Source: Scedosporium boydii (lineage: Eukaryota; Ascomycota; Sordariomycetes; Microascales; Microascaceae). From it: DNA of 64,000 nucleotides. Where the stretch lies: the NCBI GenBank assembly GCA_002221725.1, contig NJFT01000011.1, positions 248,001-312,000 on the forward strand, read 5' to 3'. Each line of letters begins with the position of its first letter. Position 1 is the stretch's first letter. Made by a program: the position numbers and the translations under genes. This document shows positions 23,481-34,147 of the stretch, in pieces. Below the pieces are notes generated by a model. The model ran no database searches and was not told where the DNA came from. It saw only the letters and a list, made by a program, of their open reading frames with translations.

Positions 23481-26141
23481 ACTTTACTAGCTAGAGTAAT
23501 AGGTACTTTTAAATAGTAGATTGGCTGTCCTTCTATAATATTTATTTCCTATAGTCCTAGTTTTATTTTTTTAATAACTTCTTCTATAACTATTTATTAT
23601 TAAGGTTATTATAAACTTATAACTTATTATTATAGCCTTTTAATTTTAGCTTATTATACTTACTATTAGCTATTTAGTTTTATTATTTTTTATAGGTTAC
23701 TAAGTATAGTCTAGTATAATTCCTATTATCTTTCTATTTCTCCCTAAAGCTATTTTTATAACTCCTAGAGGTCCTAGTAGGACATTTATTAGGTTTTATA
23801 GAGCTAATCTTATTACTTTAGGTCTTCTACAGGCCCTTAGGTAATAGCTTTAATCTTTATAAGCCTCTCCTTTTTCTTAAGTCTAGTATCCTCTATAAAG
23901 TTAATCTACTTACCTAAGTTATTAATTTACTATTAGAACTTAACTCTTAGGTCTTTACTATAGAGAGTATACTATAACTAGTTAACCTATACCTAAAAGT
24001 TAATAAGGTCTAATATAATATTATCTAGCTTTCTATTATAGTACTAGTTTCGTTTTTTATAAGGTATTTAGCTTCTACCTATTCTCCTATACTAGGTAAA
24101 AGGGGCTTGTTCTTCTTTAGCTTCCCTTTTATTAGCTTATTACTCCTTTATAGACTACCTCTATTATTCCTAGGTTTTATCTTTAAGGTCTTAGGTACTA
24201 AGATAGGTATCTAGGTCCTTTATTAATACTTTAGCCTTTATCTTATAGTCTTTTAAAGTCTTTAGATAATATAATTATCATTCCATTAGGTTCTATAGGT
24301 CCTTAAGATAGTAGGCAGCTTCCTTTTCTAGCTACCTAGGGTTTAGCTTTTTTTATATCTTTCTTAGAGTATACTATAGGGCTTCTTTTTCTAATATCTT
24401 AATAAGATCCTAAAGTATCTATCTCTCTTTATCTTCTTTAAAAGCTATATAATAACTAATTAGAAGGTTACTAAGCTACTCTTCTTATTTCTAGGCTGTC
24501 TAGGCTATTTATTATTCTTAATCTTATTTTTTTAGCTTTTATTAATATATAAACTATTATAATAACCTAGGCATCTAGTAGTATTATTTATAGGCCTTAT
24601 TATAGTATTCTTTATATAATAGGTCCTTATTTATTAGGGTATTAAACTTCTTTAAAAGTTCTTTCTAGGTTTCTTTAATTTATTCTTAGATTTCTAATAT
24701 TCTAGTAATTTCTTCTTACTTTATTATTCTAAACTTCTAGGGCTTCTATAGGTATTATCCTATTCCTTCTTTTTTACTATAATAAGTACTATAGTTATTA
24801 TTATAGTATACTGTCTAGGACAGGGCCTTATAGTTAATAAGGCTAGCTCCTAGTTATTAAGTCTTCCCCTTAGGTATAGTTTTAAAGCTAAACTTCTTTC
24901 TATCTAGTTTCTTATAGCCTGGCTTTAGTTTATACCTCATTTGATATTTTTAAGTATAGTATCCTATATATCTATATTTATAGTATTTCCTAATCTTAGC
25001 TTCTAAAGCTTTAGAAATAATATTTTTATTATTAGCTTCTAATTTTATAGGTTCTAAGTAGGTTCCCTATAAAGTATTACTATTACTTTATTTATATTTA
25101 GTATTAGCAGTAGCTTATAGCTTATAGGTTCTAGCTATAGCCCAGCCTTATTTCTACTATTATTACTTATATAAGTAGTTATTAATTTTTATAGTACTTT
25201 TAATATACTCTATAAGTTATACTAGTTTCTTAAATTTATAAAGTTTATCCTTAACTTCCTCTTTAAGCCTATTATAGAAGTAGGTCATAAGAAGTTTATC
25301 TCTTTAGTTAAGGTATATAGTAATCTACTTAAATTCTATAGTATATTTAGTAGTAGATCTCTTCTAGCTTAACTCTTCTAATTATTAAATCATAGCTTAT
25401 TATTTATTAAATTCTCTAAAAGCTCCCTTAAGAGCTTCCTTAAATTCCTTATAGTCCTTAAAGATTTTAATAATCTTAGCTTTTTATATAATTTTATTAT
25501 TCTTAAGATAGTCTTAGAGGGTGGGCTTAAACTATATAAGTATATTATCTATAAAGTACTAGGCTATAGTAGTTACTTTATCAGCCTTAGTATAAAACTA
25601 GTCTTTATAATATTATAAGTAGGTTTTTATCTAAGTAAGAAACTCTTATAGCTTCTACTAGTTTCCTCTATACTTCTCTAGTAGTATAATTTTAAACTTA
25701 GGTATTAAAGTTATAAAGATTATAAGAGGTATATTACTTCTATAGACTATTATATTTATATTTAACTACTAGATTATTTATTCTAACTAGGTAATTTATT
25801 ACCTAATTAGGGGACTAGTATTTTCCTAAATTACTTACTTAATATTATTAAAATATTAATTAAATTCCCTATTCTTCTTATACTAATAGCTAATAAACTC
25901 TTCTACTTCTTTTATCTTTACCTACTACTTATTAATAATATCTTAAAGTTTCTTAATAGTAATAGAGTTAGCATCTTTATTATTATTAGATTTCTTATTA
26001 GCTTCTATAAAAGATATAATTACTTTCTTTATCTTAACTTTATTATCTAACTTAAGAAAAGTTTCCTTCTTAGCTAGGGCTATAATTCCTAAATATTAAT
26101 ACTACTTAATAAAATTACTTACTAAATAAAAATAGTTAATA
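23481..26141 (-). pseudogene. gag-like and leader region of chromovirus C
   Basis: This lies between the protease and the 5' LTR. It is AT-rich and stop-filled, with Lys/Glu-rich stretches typical of a capsid polyprotein when read on the minus strand. No zinc knuckle could be read with confidence. It is assigned by position only. Confidence 0.55.
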
Positions 26142-26583
26142 TATTATAATCTTAATACTTAAAGTTTTAGCTAATTAATAGAATAAGCTAGTATTAGGAT
26201 AGTAGGTACTTATTATAGGTTAGTAAGGTAGTTAAATAGTATTTACAATAATATAGTAAGGAGTATGTATTTAAGTGTAGGGTGTAGCTGTTACTTGAAT
26301 TGACTACTAGAGAGTCTTGAAAGATAAACTAAATATATAGTAGAACCTGTAGTTTATATAGCTGTTTCCCTTCTAAGCTCTCCAAGGTGATCGGAGTTGT
26401 CTGCCTAGTGATCGGAAGTGATCACTAGACGATCGTAGTGATCGCGGCCGCGATCGCTGCTGATTATTGATCTTTTCCTCCGATCGCTTCCTTGGGCGCC
26501 GGGCACGTGTTGCCGGCCGCCCACGCTTTTCATTCTGCCGCGCGTCACCGCTTCTGGGCCTACATGAAGGTCGGCCCGTGACA
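26142..26583 (-). repeat. 5' LTR of chromovirus C
   Basis: It runs TGTCACGGGCC... to ...GATTATAATA on the minus strand. Its upstream (U3) part is GC-rich and packed with GATC-centred motifs (about eight GATC between 26385 and 26500, including CGATCGCTGC and GATCGCGGCCGCGATCG). This LTR is clearly less RIP-mutated than its partner at 18263-18704 in the U3 part. Short frames in it are not genes. Confidence 0.85.
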
Positions 26584-26977
26584 TCAAGGTCGTAGGAGCC
26601 TGTTAGTAGCAAACGAGGCGATCAAGTAGTATTTACAATGATATAGTAGAAGTGCGTATATAAGTATAGGTCATAGTAATTACTTGTATTGACTACTAGA
26701 GAGTATTGGAAGACAAACTAGATACATGGGGAGAACCGTAGCTTATATAGACGTTTCCTTCTAAGCTCTCCTTGGATTACCTCGACTCGCTGTGATCCTG
26801 TTTGATTCGGATCACTCTTGGCTCGTCGTGATCTCGCGCGATCCAGATCACTCGCAGCTCATCGTGATCCTGCGCGGGCGATCCCTTGTTCCCGTGATCC
26901 TGCCGTGGTTCTGCAGTTTATCTTTTCTACTACTTCTGACCGCCTGGCCTCTCTCCTGGCCACGCACGGTTGTGACA

Positions 26978-27639
26978 CTCTAGTAGTAACTTAGTAGTAT
27001 TTATATACTAATAACTAGTTAGCTAATAGATCCTCTAAGTCTAATAATAAAGTATAAGCTTACTAAATAGATAATAATAAGATACCTAGATAAGGTTTAA
27101 AAGTAAGTAAATTTAGAAAGATATTAAAGTCTAAATCTATTAATATAATTATATATATATATAGAGTATAAATAGAGTCTTTTTATTAAAGAAAAGTAAA
27201 AGTATAATAGTAAAAAATTAAAAAAGAAAGTTATTAAAAGATATAATTTATTAAAGTATTAAGATTAGCTAGAGATAAAGTATCTATATATATTAAGTTA
27301 GTAATATATTATAATAGAGTTTAAAAGGTAATAGTAATTTAAGCTAGAGTACTAGAAATAGTAGTAGAAGGCTATATTAAAATATAAGAGAAGATTACTA
27401 TTAACTATATAAAATTATAAAATAAAACTTTAGAAGAAGTAGGAGCTCTATTTAAGCTAGAAGGTATTATAGAACTTAAAGGATAAGGAATAGTTAGAAT
27501 ATAGTAGAGACCTATAAACTATAGTTAGGAGATAAAAGAGCTCTCTATTAATCTAAAAGCCTCTATAAAGTTAGTAAAGAGACTTTTCTATAGATATAAG
27601 TTAAAGTTACTAAAATAAAATAAATAAGTACTATGTTCC
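26978..27639. other. AT-rich RIP-mutated sequence right of LTR E
   Basis: This continues the host sequence in which E is inserted (left side ends at 18195). It is Lys/Gln-rich when translated on the plus strand through many stops. It contains no recognised domain; it may be further D-element sequence or another relic. Confidence 0.45.
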
Positions 27640-27880
27640 TGTTGGGAACTAATAGGTGTCGAGAGAGAAGAAGGGGTGTTATACGAACGATAAGTGATAG
27701 ATAGTAGAACTGGCAACCGCTAGAACTGACCACCGCCAGTTCTCACCCAGGCTAGAACTCCTTATAGTTACAACTGATATATATAAGAAGTGCTTCCTAC
27801 ATACACCTACTTTAGAGAAGAACAACCTTCTGATCATAACTTACTGAGACCTAACCTTGTGAATACTGATATATCCAACA
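27640..27880 (+). repeat. Copia-type LTR, 241 bp, only weakly mutated
   Basis: It starts TGTTGGGAACTAATAG and ends ATATCCAACA, the TGTTGG...CCAACA ends typical of Ty1/copia LTRs, with a TATA-like TATATATAAG at about 27777-27786. Directly after it comes CCTGCCACAACTGGTAGAG, which fits the spacer plus primer-binding segment of a copia element. The flanking 5 bases (GTTCC and CCTGC) do not match, so it is not an intact solo LTR; it is more likely the 5' LTR of a truncated copy. Confidence 0.6.
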
Positions 27881-28777
27881 CCTGCCACAACTGGTAGAGA
27901 CCATTTCTAGCTTCGACAGAACTGCTATCACGGAGTATCTGTCGTAACAAGGGCACTAGGGCCTTGTTATGACCTTAATAACTAGTGAGATAATATAGAA
28001 AAGATAGGTAAATGAGGATAGAAGAAGTGAGGGTAGGGAAAGAGTAAATGAAGGGAGGATTGGGGGATGGGATAAGAGTAAGTCCTCTTCTATGCCTGAG
28101 TGTGGTTTACCTCGCCACCGCCTAGATCCTAATTATCCTACGTCAAAGCTGGATCTCTTCTTTTTTACCCCTACTGTAGGCTACGTAGAGGGAACTCTGG
28201 GATTGACTGTTATTTCCATACTAAACGGGGCGGGGCTTTTGCATCTTCTTCGGTCTCTTGGCTCTTGGGTCGGATTGGACAATGGACGTCGAATACTTCG
28301 GATTTTCTATCCTCTACAGCTCAATTCTCAAATTTGCTAATCCGGTCTCTGTTCTTCATGGGCCCGGAAAATCAATTACTTTACATTCGGACCTGCGCTT
28401 TATGATTAATTGTCGTTTACTTCGTACGTACAAAGTACTTTTGTAGGATCGACGTGATGTAATGTTGATGAGAGTGTGTTCGTATTGTTGTTGATTTTGG
28501 TCAACCCCAGCCCCATGGCGCTCTAACTCCGGTAGTTGCAGCAGCGCTAATCCACACTTAGGGAACAGGGTCCTGTCCATCGCGTGGACGAAGCTGAACC
28601 CCAAAACCCCACCATCGACTTGCTGTTACCCCGCAATTTCTCCTCACGGGTCGGTTGCTTCTTGCACCCTCGACTTTCCCCGCTCAGTAAGCCTAAGATG
28701 CTAGTTGGGAGTTGGGGGTATCATTAGCGCCTCAAGTTTGGCACAACCTAAATCTAAGACTCTGGATTGAATCGAAC
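27881..28777. other. Intergenic, edge of transposon island and upstream of the NLR gene
   Basis: The first about 85 bp look like the beginning of a truncated copia internal region. At 27944-27975 AACAAGGGC and GGCCTTGTT nearly form a hairpin. A purine-rich stretch spans about 28000-28080. From about 28090 composition is normal and the region probably holds the promoter and 5' leader of the next gene. Short frames here show no coding features. Confidence 0.5.
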
Positions 28778-31700
28778 ATGGTGCTTAGAAAACTCAAGGA
28801 CAAGTTTTCGAAGCGGCTGGGTGTTAGTCATGGGCCTATTGTTGACTCTGGCGCTCAGGAGGTATCAAAGCCACCAGCCGAACTAATCGAACGACATGGC
28901 TTGTCGTTCGTGGCTGAAGGCCCGTCGGCTCATGATACAGCAGAGCAGTATCCCGTGGATATCATTGCGATTCACGGACTGAACGGAGACGCCTTCCAAA
29001 CGTGGACCCACCCAAACGGGACGATGTGGATACGGCATCTACTGCCAGGCATCTTACCAGGGTGCCGAGTGTATACTTATGGGTACCCGGCAAAGGTCTT
29101 CTTCAACCCATCCATCTCAGGGGTCCGGGAGTATTCGCGCGGACTCTTAAGTGCGGTGAGGGATCTTCATGAGGATGTAAGTGATCGGGCTTACTTCGTC
29201 TTTGTTGCCGGAACTAATGTTAATCAAGGCTGGTCGCCCGATCATTTTCCTTTGTCACAGCCTCGGAGGGATCGTTTGCAAGCAGGTGAGTAAAGCACAA
29301 GCTTCCATGGTTTATCAATTTCTAAGATGCTAGGCATTGGTGACCGCCCACGAAGAAGATGCTTTCCGCGGAGCAATGTTGAAATCTGTTGTTGGGATTG
29401 TGTTTTTAGGCACGCCCCATCAAGGAAGCAACTGTGCAAACTTGGCCATGGCGATTGGCGGCATGCTCAACGCCAGCCCAATCGCGACGAGGTCCACGTC
29501 CGCGGTTGTGAAGGCCGGCGATCTAAAACTTCTAACCTACAACTCGGGTCCGCTACAGGACCTGATCTTGTCCGCAAGGCATCGGCTACAGAACCTAATG
29601 GTAGTCTCGTTTTACGAGACGGAGCCGATGCCACCTCTCAACGTCCTGGTAAGTGGGTGTCCCTTTATTGTGCTTACAGATTGCCAATCCAAGTCCTTAT
29701 TCCCCCTACTATGGCCCCTCGTTACCGCTGCAGTATGTCCGTAAAGGTTCAATGTAATTTGCCCGCCCCGCGCGCAGTGCATTCTCCCGCCCCTCTCTCT
29801 GCAGTTTCAGGGCTGAGTTCATGAATCGTTTGGGCCTAGGTTGTCGATCGCGCTTCATCTATACTAGGCATACCGAACGAAGAGGTGATACCGCTATTCG
29901 CGAATCACCGCGATATGTGCAGGTTTCCGAATGAAAACGAGAGCTATAGGAGAGTATCCCAAGCTCTTCGGAGGATTGCTGCAAGGGCACGCGATGTGAC
30001 GCAAAGACCGAGAAGGGTCAGCACGCATTCGTCGAACATGAGTGAGTTCCATTCATAATTTCGGACAGCATATAACTCTCCAGGTCCTGACTAGCCCAAG
30101 CATTCAACGAACTAGAACAGACCTGCATCATGCTACTCAGCGTCCATGACATCGCCGACTATAAACGGCTACTCCCGAAGCCGGTGAAGGGCACCTGTCA
30201 ATGGATTCTAAATCACCCTTCGTTCAAGACTTGGTTCGACAAGACGGAGAATGCTCTCCTATGGTTGATTGGCCACCCCGGATGCGGCAAAACAATAACC
30301 TCCTTGTCATTAGCTAACCATCTCGAGCACCCTCAGAAACCAGGCAGGCCCGCCACAGTCCTCCTATACTTCTGTGACGACAAAGTCAATAGGCAGAAAG
30401 ACGCCATAGGTGTCCTCACTGGCTTGATTCTTCAAATCCTTCATCGCCACCGCTCGATGATTCGCTATGTGCGGAAGGTGTACGAGCTGCAGGGACCGAG
30501 CTTAGTTCAGTCCTTCTCGTCACTTTGGAATATCTTCTTGAATATTATAAAGGACCCAAAGTCCGGTCCTATTTGTATTATTCTTGATGCATTGGATGAA
30601 TGTGACAGAGTTACCTGCCACAAACTTCTAGAGTCAATTTTCGAGTTGACAACTAACCCTGACTTTGAGACGGGTAGTCACAAGTATGTGAAGATTCTAT
30701 TGACCAGTCGGCCAGTTCTGGGAGAATTACTTCGCAATGATGCTCCTCCTGGATGTCAGCTTTCTATTGATGAAAATCAACCTGGGTACAGCGACGATTT
30801 GCAGACTTACATTCGCCATAGAGTGGACGATTTATCTCGCAGACGCGACTGGGCTCCCGACATAAAGGCCTTTCTCCTCGACGCCCTCTGCTCCAATGCC
30901 AATCAAACTTTCCTCTGGATCCACACTGTTATTGAGTCCCTAGAAAATGCCCTTCTCGCATCACTCCAAGACTTGCGGGACATTATCAGTACCGTTCCCC
31001 CGGACCTTGAAGCGATATACATGGACTTCGTAGCGAGTATCTCGCCCAACTATCAGGCGGTGGCATCAAGACTCTTGAAGCTGCTATTAGCTAGTGAACG
31101 ACCTCTCCAACTGGACGAGATCAACATTAGTTTTACGATAAGCTCGCACCACGACAACACGGAAGATGTTGCTCGAGCATGTCAGACTTCCATCAGGCAT
31201 ACCTTGCAGGGGATCCTGGGCCCGTTCATACGGATATCGGAGCCAACTGTGTCTCTAGTGCATCAATCTGTAAAGGATTTTCTTCTTCGAGATAGGTATC
31301 ATGGCGAGGAATTCCCAGCTATGCTTTCGATTAGCGAGGGGGAGGCCGCCCTGGAGATGGCGTCGGCTTGCATCCAGTACCTACAGCTCGATGACTTCTC
31401 CACGGATATCCTCGCCTCAACGGACCTCGCGTCCAGCTCGGAAGTCTCTGAGGCAGATTGTGAATCTCCAACAACTGATCTTATTGGTGGGTTGTGGGAT
31501 GAGGAAGAGCAGGCTCTCGGCATGGGCAAACTCTTCCAAGAATCTGGTTTCGCAGATCCCGAAACCTGCCAGACTCTCGAGACCAAGTACAAATTCTATG
31601 ACTACGCGGCGCTGAACTGGACCAAGCATTTTGCCCTTTGTGAAGCGTCCGCCTCATCTCAGTTGAGAGAAGCCGCCACGGTTCTCCTCGACGTTGAGAA

Positions 31701-32880
31701 CTGGAACTGTCACAACTGGTTGCAGCGCTACTGGGCTGATCCAAGCACCCATGGGGATAGCAACCCCGCTGACTTCCGCCCTATTGTCGCCGCCGCGTAC
31801 TTCAACCTCCCCGAGACAGTGGTGGGCTTGCTTGAGAGTGTCGACCGTACTGATCCTACCCTCGACCGGGCTCTCTTCTTCGCGTCACAGGAAGGCCACC
31901 TCCGGGTTGTTTCGACACTGCTCCAAGCTGGGGCGGATCCCAATGCTGAAAGTCGCGAGTCCCAGAGGGCCCTTGCAGCAGCAGCTGAACATGGCCACCT
32001 GGGTTGTATAATTGCCTTGGTAACAGATAATCGAACGGATATAAACGGACGGAGCGGTAAATTTGGGAGAACCGCGTTATCGTACGCCTGTTCCAACGGA
32101 CACCGCGACATCGTCAAAGAGCTTCTGACAAGGGCCAAATGCCGGGCTGACCAAGCGGACTATAAAGGCTTGACTCCTTTCATATACGCTGTCAAGGGTG
32201 GTTACCTATCTATCGCTAGAACGTTGGCAAGGCGTCCAGACGTCGATATTAATCACCGCGACAAGGAAGGACGCACGGCCCTGTCGTGGGCGGCGGAATA
32301 TGGGATGGATGAGGTTGTCAAGTGCCTCCTCAACATGCGCCGTATAGATGCTAACGCTGCAGACGAGAATCGCAAGTCTCCCCTCTCCTGGGCGGCCGGG
32401 AATGGCCGCGCCGAAACTGTTGACATCCTCATGCGGAACAAACGAGTCGACAAGGCTAGTGTTGACAAAAACAAGCGTGGAGCCATATCATGGGCTTGTG
32501 CCGGCGGGCACCCAAATGCCTTGCGGGTCCTTCTTAAGCACGAGTGTCCGGGTGTCGATGATAGGGATGTTGACGGCTGGACACCCCTGGCCTGGGCTGT
32601 CCAGCAGGATCGTGCTGATGTCGTTGAAGCGCTCCTCGCAACTGGGGAGGTGGATATTGAGGGGTGTGATGATTCCGGGTTGACTGCGCTGTTCTGGGCG
32701 GCGGGGTACGGGCATCTTCCAGTCGTGAGAGCACTCCTGCGGGAGGGAGCCAACCCTAACGCTATGAATCATGCTGGCAAGATGCTAATAGAGGTCGCGT
32801 CTTCCCTTCCAAATGTTCGCCGGGAGATATTGGACGAGTTGAACAGGCACATTGAAGAGAAGGCACCTACAGGGTCGTGA
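28778..32880 (+). CDS. NLR-type STAND protein: alpha/beta hydrolase - NACHT - ankyrin repeats
   Basis: Five exons, 28778-29176, 29229-29285, 29334-29648, 29840-30041 and 30095-32880, join in frame to 1252 aa. Residues 59-260 are a PGAP1/LipA-like alpha/beta hydrolase: IIAIHGLNGD near 62, the nucleophile elbow CHSLGG (Ser144) created by the first splice, and LGTPHQG after the second. A NACHT-type NTPase follows, with Walker A GHPGCGKT (384-391), Walker B IILDALDE (about 487-494) and a LLTSRP sensor. From about residue 905 to 1240 come about nine ankyrin repeats (A-A..G....V..LL). Fungal proteins of this architecture are intracellular sensors linked to allorecognition and programmed cell death; ligand and partner are unknown here. 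An upstream TTG-started extension was not used, since the first ATG (MVLRKLKDKF) is at 28778. Intron 3 is long (191 bp) and is the least certain junction. The gene borders the transposon island. Confidence 0.88.
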
Positions 32881-33099
32881 TGATATTGTTCGCGGTGTAG
32901 TGGAGATGTAAATCCAGATAAAGTATTTGATTTTGGGTGGTATGCTTCATGGATAGCTCTCTTCCCCGTAGAAATAGAAGGGCTAGACTTTTACGAGCAT
33001 GAATTGATTACATTTGCAGAGAGGTTTCTTTTGGGGTGAGCTCTGACCATTGGACACCTCGGAAGATTAGCTCTCGGGGACTTTTCTAATCCTCCCCCG

Positions 33100-33606
33100 T
33101 TAATAGGATAGGGCTGCTATTTCAATGCGTGATTTTGTAGTTTTAGTGGTGCCAGGTGAGTTGTGAAGGGTGTGGCGGTTGGTCGATGAATGATAAGTCT
33201 GGTCGAGATTTGCTGCCAGAGACTCTGGTTCGGAGGTGAGGAACGGTGGTAGATGAGGCTGGGGTAGGAGTCTAGTGCCATAGAAATGGCCACTGAAGAA
33301 GGTATATTCGGCAAAGAATTTCTGGGTGAGAAGAGTAGAAAATTTAGAGGGGGTAATGAAGAAGTAGGCTATGCCTTCGACTTCTCCAGGACGCGGCTGA
33401 CGAGTTGTGTGGGAAACGGTCGTAGTAAATGTGTCGGGGTGTGCCTCGGAGAGCATTTGGATGAGTGTTCCTTTCCCAACCCCCGAGGGACCGGAGATAA
33501 CAAGGGGCCGCAGATCTTCAAGGTATGAAGCTTTGTTAGGGTTAGTTTGAAGGTTAGTTTCTCTCTAAGAATAAGGAGACATACTGGGAGACATACTAGG
33601 AGACAT
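33100..33606 (-). pseudogene. Truncated guanylate kinase copy
   Basis: The minus strand encodes an unmistakable N-terminal half of guanylate kinase (GMP + ATP to GDP + ADP): P-loop SGPSGVGKGT, then VSHTTRQPRPGEVEG, then AEYTFFSGHFYGT. After FYGT the homology stops. The following 60 codons (to 33100) lack the second GMP-binding part, the LID and the core C-terminal half (DIEMEGV-like and RGRGT-like motifs). Upstream, in the same frame, lies a plausible start with a repeated MSPS motif (ATG at 33606), separated from the kinase part by one TAG (33565-33567) that could come from CAG. A spliced 5' end cannot be excluded, but no downstream exon was found within about 400 bases. It is probably a partial duplicate of the essential gene elsewhere. 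Confidence 0.7.
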
Positions 33607-34147
33607 GGTGAGGATAGGGCAAATGGAAAATACCAAGGTGTGGAGGACGATTAAGCCGGCGACATGTGCATGGGGGCTGCCTAGTGAGGTGTAGTGATAA
33701 CCAGTGGGACGGGATAATCACTTTCCACTGGATGCCACGGCCAGCATTGATTGATCAATTAATGTCTTCGAGCTCGTATAACATAGTTGCTTGGGATCGA
33801 TGATCCGACGGCTTGAAGGAGGCTGATGTAGGCCGGAAGTCCGAGTTAAGCTTAACCCAAAGTACCTTTGTGGTATACATGTATATTACAGGGACTCATG
33901 CGGATTTGTTGCTTCTTGCGATCGTTTGGTTTGGTTCGTCCTAAACTAGTCTCCGGAGTAAGTGCGGGGTACGGGCATTAGCGTCGGGCGGAGGAGGAAG
34001 TAGTGTCGTGCAACTCAGAAGAGCCGCCGACGAAGTGATCGTTCATGTGGAGATTGTGGACTGAACTGCAGGATTCCGTGGGAAAATATTCGAGTTGCTG
34101 ATCGTTTAGATTACTTTTCTAACAGTACCCCAATCCAACCCGTGAAC
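33607..34147. other. Intergenic between guanylate kinase relic and SDR gene
   Basis: Near 33575-33605 there is a short direct repeat (GGAGACATACT, about three copies). Otherwise nothing is recognised; it probably contains the promoter of the SDR gene. Confidence 0.4.

Larger units (their letters stand above)
18263..26583 (-). mobile_element. Chromovirus copy C, full length on minus strand
   Basis: LTRs of 442 bp stand at 26142-26583 (5') and 18263-18704 (3'). Target duplications are TTAAA (18258-18262) and TCAAG (26584-26588), equal after two RIP-type changes. Order on the minus strand: gag-like region, protease, RT, RNase H, integrase, chromodomain, antisense-frame region, polypurine tract (about 18707-18719), LTR. 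The total span is 8321 bp including element R3 (639 bp plus a 5-bp duplication), so the element itself is about 7.68 kb. All frames are broken by RIP stops. It is the only copy whose two LTRs can be compared here. Confidence 0.88.
18196..26977 (-). mobile_element. Solo LTR E, split by chromovirus C
   Basis: Left piece 18196-18262 and right piece 26584-26977 together make one LTR of about 460 bp, related to the LTR of copy B (downstream half) but with its own upstream half. The outer flanks carry a perfect CTCTA duplication (18191-18195 and 26978-26982). Joining the two pieces recreates the segment seen in B near 9480-9530 (read as reverse complement), which proves that C inserted into E. The E right half keeps many CpG sites and a run of TGATC motifs. 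Confidence 0.8.

Noticed and set aside
26373..26983. Three open frames of 60-79 codons in GC-rich sequence
   Set aside because: They lie wholly within LTRs C and E and have no homologous motif; the openness comes from the GC-rich U3 arrays.
28092..28604. Short overlapping frames upstream of the NLR gene
   Set aside because: Both strands open, no motif, and the real gene starts at 28778.
28712..28777. Upstream extension of the NLR gene
   Set aside because: The extension begins at a TTG; the first ATG of the frame is 28778.
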